Positions 63,128 to 64,000 of a DNA stretch of 64,000 nt are shown here, in pieces. The translations under genes were made by a program, and so were the position numbers. Each line of letters starts with the position of its first letter. Positions within the stretch are counted from its first letter, which is position 1. The stretch lies in the NCBI RefSeq assembly GCF_003316695.1, contig NZ_PDKB01000013.1, forward strand, positions 21,994-85,993, in the 5' to 3' direction. The notes beneath the pieces are model-generated. The model ran no database searches. It was not told where the DNA came from and saw only the letters and a program-made list of their open reading frames with translations. Source of the DNA: Aliarcobacter vitoriensis (GTDB lineage Bacteria > Campylobacterota > Campylobacteria > Campylobacterales > Arcobacteraceae).

Positions 63128-63871
63128 ATGCAAAAGAGTAGAAGTGCAAAATTAAATCTTTTTGATCAAATAAGAGAAGATTTTAATCTTCCAAAAAATA
63201 ATGATCCTGCATTACATTCAAGATTAGAAATATTTTTTAATTATCCTGGTGTTTGGGCTATTATTAATTATAGAGTAGCGAATAGATTGTATTTAAAAGG
63301 ATTTAAGAGATTAGCAAGAGTTTATAGTGGAATTAGCCAATTTTTAACAAATACTGATATTCACCCAGCTGCAACTATTGGGAGAAGGGTGTTTATTGAC
63401 CATGGAATAGGTGTTGTTATTGGTGAAACTACTATTGTTGAAGATGATGTTTTAATCTATCAAGGTGTTACTTTAGGTGGAGTTAGTTTAAGTAAAGGGA
63501 AAAGACATCCAACGGTTAAAGCAAATAGTGTTATTGGAAGTGGAGCAAAAGTTTTAGGAGATATTACTATTGGTACAAGTAGTAAAATTGGAGCAAATTC
63601 AGTTGTAATAAATGATGTTCCAAGTTATTCAACGGCTGTTGGAATACCTGCAAATATTGTAAAAAGATATGATAAAGAAGGTAAATTTACTCATAGTGAT
63701 TTACCTGATATTGATAAAGAAGCTTTTAGGTATTTAAACAAAAGAATTGAATTATTAGAAAAACTACTTGAAGAAAAAAATATAATAAATAGTGATACTA
63801 TCGATAAATTACATAAAAGTCCGAAATCTGATTTATTAGATGGATATTTAATTGATGGTGCAGGAATTTAG
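63128..63871 (+). CDS. cysE: Serine O-acetyltransferase
   Basis: 247 residues. HPAATIGRRVFIDHGIGVVIGETTIVEDDVLIYQGVTLGG and SVIGSGAKVLGDITIGTSSKIGANSVV are left-handed beta-helix hexapeptide repeats of SAT; the catalytic His is in IDHG and the Asp-His pair is in this region. It makes O-acetylserine, the acceptor for cysteine synthase. The C-terminal tail differs from E. coli CysE, whose last residues bind CysK; here the end is GYLIDGAGI, and the terminal Ile is typical of the CysK-binding tail. This fits the cysK gene immediately downstream. Confidence 0.92.
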   Translation: MQKSRSAKLNLFDQIREDFNLPKNNDPALHSRLEIFFNYPGVWAIINYRVANRLYLKGFKRLARVYSGISQFLTNTDIHPAATIGRRVFIDHGIGVVIGETTIVEDDVLIYQGVTLGGVSLSKGKRHPTVKANSVIGSGAKVLGDITIGTSSKIGANSVVINDVPSYSTAVGIPANIVKRYDKEGKFTHSDLPDIDKEAFRYLNKRIELLEKLLEEKNIINSDTIDKLHKSPKSDLLDGYLIDGAGI

Positions 63872-63886
63872 AAAAAAGGATAAAAG

Positions 63887-64000
63887 ATGAGATACGCGAA
63901 AAATGTAACAGAGTTAATAGGGAATACTCCTTTAGTAAAACTACAAAAAGCAAGTGAAGAAAGTGGAGCGACAGTATTAGGTAAATGTGAATTTATGAAC
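63887..64000 (+). CDS. cysK: Cysteine synthase CysK (partial, runs off the window)
   Basis: Starts ATG 63887 after AAAAAAGGATAAAAG. The 38 visible residues contain VTELIGNTPLVKLQKASEE, the N-terminal mark of the O-acetylserine sulfhydrylase family. It directly follows cysE. The window now holds two members of this family, at 57968 and here. Confidence 0.88.
   Translation, partial: MRYAKNVTELIGNTPLVKLQKASEESGATVLGKCEFMN

Overview
The window looks like the replication-origin region of a very AT-rich member of the Campylobacterota, most likely Arcobacter/Aliarcobacter. This is inferred from the low GC content, the dnaA-dnaN-gyrB-queF order, a HugZ-type heme oxygenase, ThyX, an FdhT/FdhU-like selenium pair and the general gene content. 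No rRNA, tRNA, CRISPR array or insertion sequence was recognised.

Layout. 1-6.5 kb: partial queF, a flavin oxidoreductase, then gyrB, dnaN and dnaA on the minus strand, with DnaA-box-like clusters on both sides of dnaA (putative oriC). 6.5-16 kb: ruvC and purN, a periplasmic protein, a TelA-like protein with two tandem membrane paralogues, a UPF0126/TRIC channel, thyX and a large PAS/GGDEF diguanylate cyclase. 16.2-20.3 kb: a FecI/FecR/TonB-receptor surface-signalling iron system. 20.5-22 kb: a RhuM-family gene and a MazEF-like toxin-antitoxin pair. 22.2-23.6 kb: TusA-like protein plus YedE (FdhU/FdhT, selenium). 23.8-35.9 kb: heme and iron acquisition (HutX, ABC exporter, AraC regulator, HugZ, HmuTUV, two TonB receptors, ChaN lipoprotein). 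Three promoters here share one upstream motif, probably the AraC-protein operator. 36-37.9 kb: typA.

37.9-64 kb is a sulfur and cysteine acquisition region. An Rrf2-family regulator is followed by an amino-acid (probably cystine) ABC transporter, a sulfonate cluster (SsuA/D/C/B, with ssuA and ssuD duplicated and the first ssuD frameshifted), a second and a third nitrate/sulfonate-type ABC system, a threonine-synthase-like enzyme, an OsmC plus acyl-CoA-dehydrogenase-like pair, and a sulfate-binding protein. The last operon combines a protein-thiocarboxylate cysteine pathway (cysteine synthase, JAMM protease, CysO-like carrier ending in GGL, ThiF-rhodanese E1) with a family 2A encapsulin shell, its cysteine desulfurase cargo, serine acetyltransferase and a second cysteine synthase.

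The most novel signal is regulatory. Four promoters (rrf2, cystine transporter, sulfonate cluster, sulfate/encapsulin operon) share a sigma70 core and a 19-bp dyad next to the -10, a probable Rrf2 operator. Two of the transcripts begin with a conserved, unannotated 15-residue peptide starting MMCDMC. It lies between RNA arms that can pair in two mutually exclusive ways, with a compensatory base change between the copies, and is followed by a T7 tract. This looks like a cysteine- or thiol-responsive attenuator. A further conserved hairpin leader precedes four of the five sulfur-compound binding-protein genes between 41 and 57 kb. In this window, sulfur scavenging, cysteine synthesis through a carrier protein and sulfur storage in a nanocompartment appear to form one regulon.
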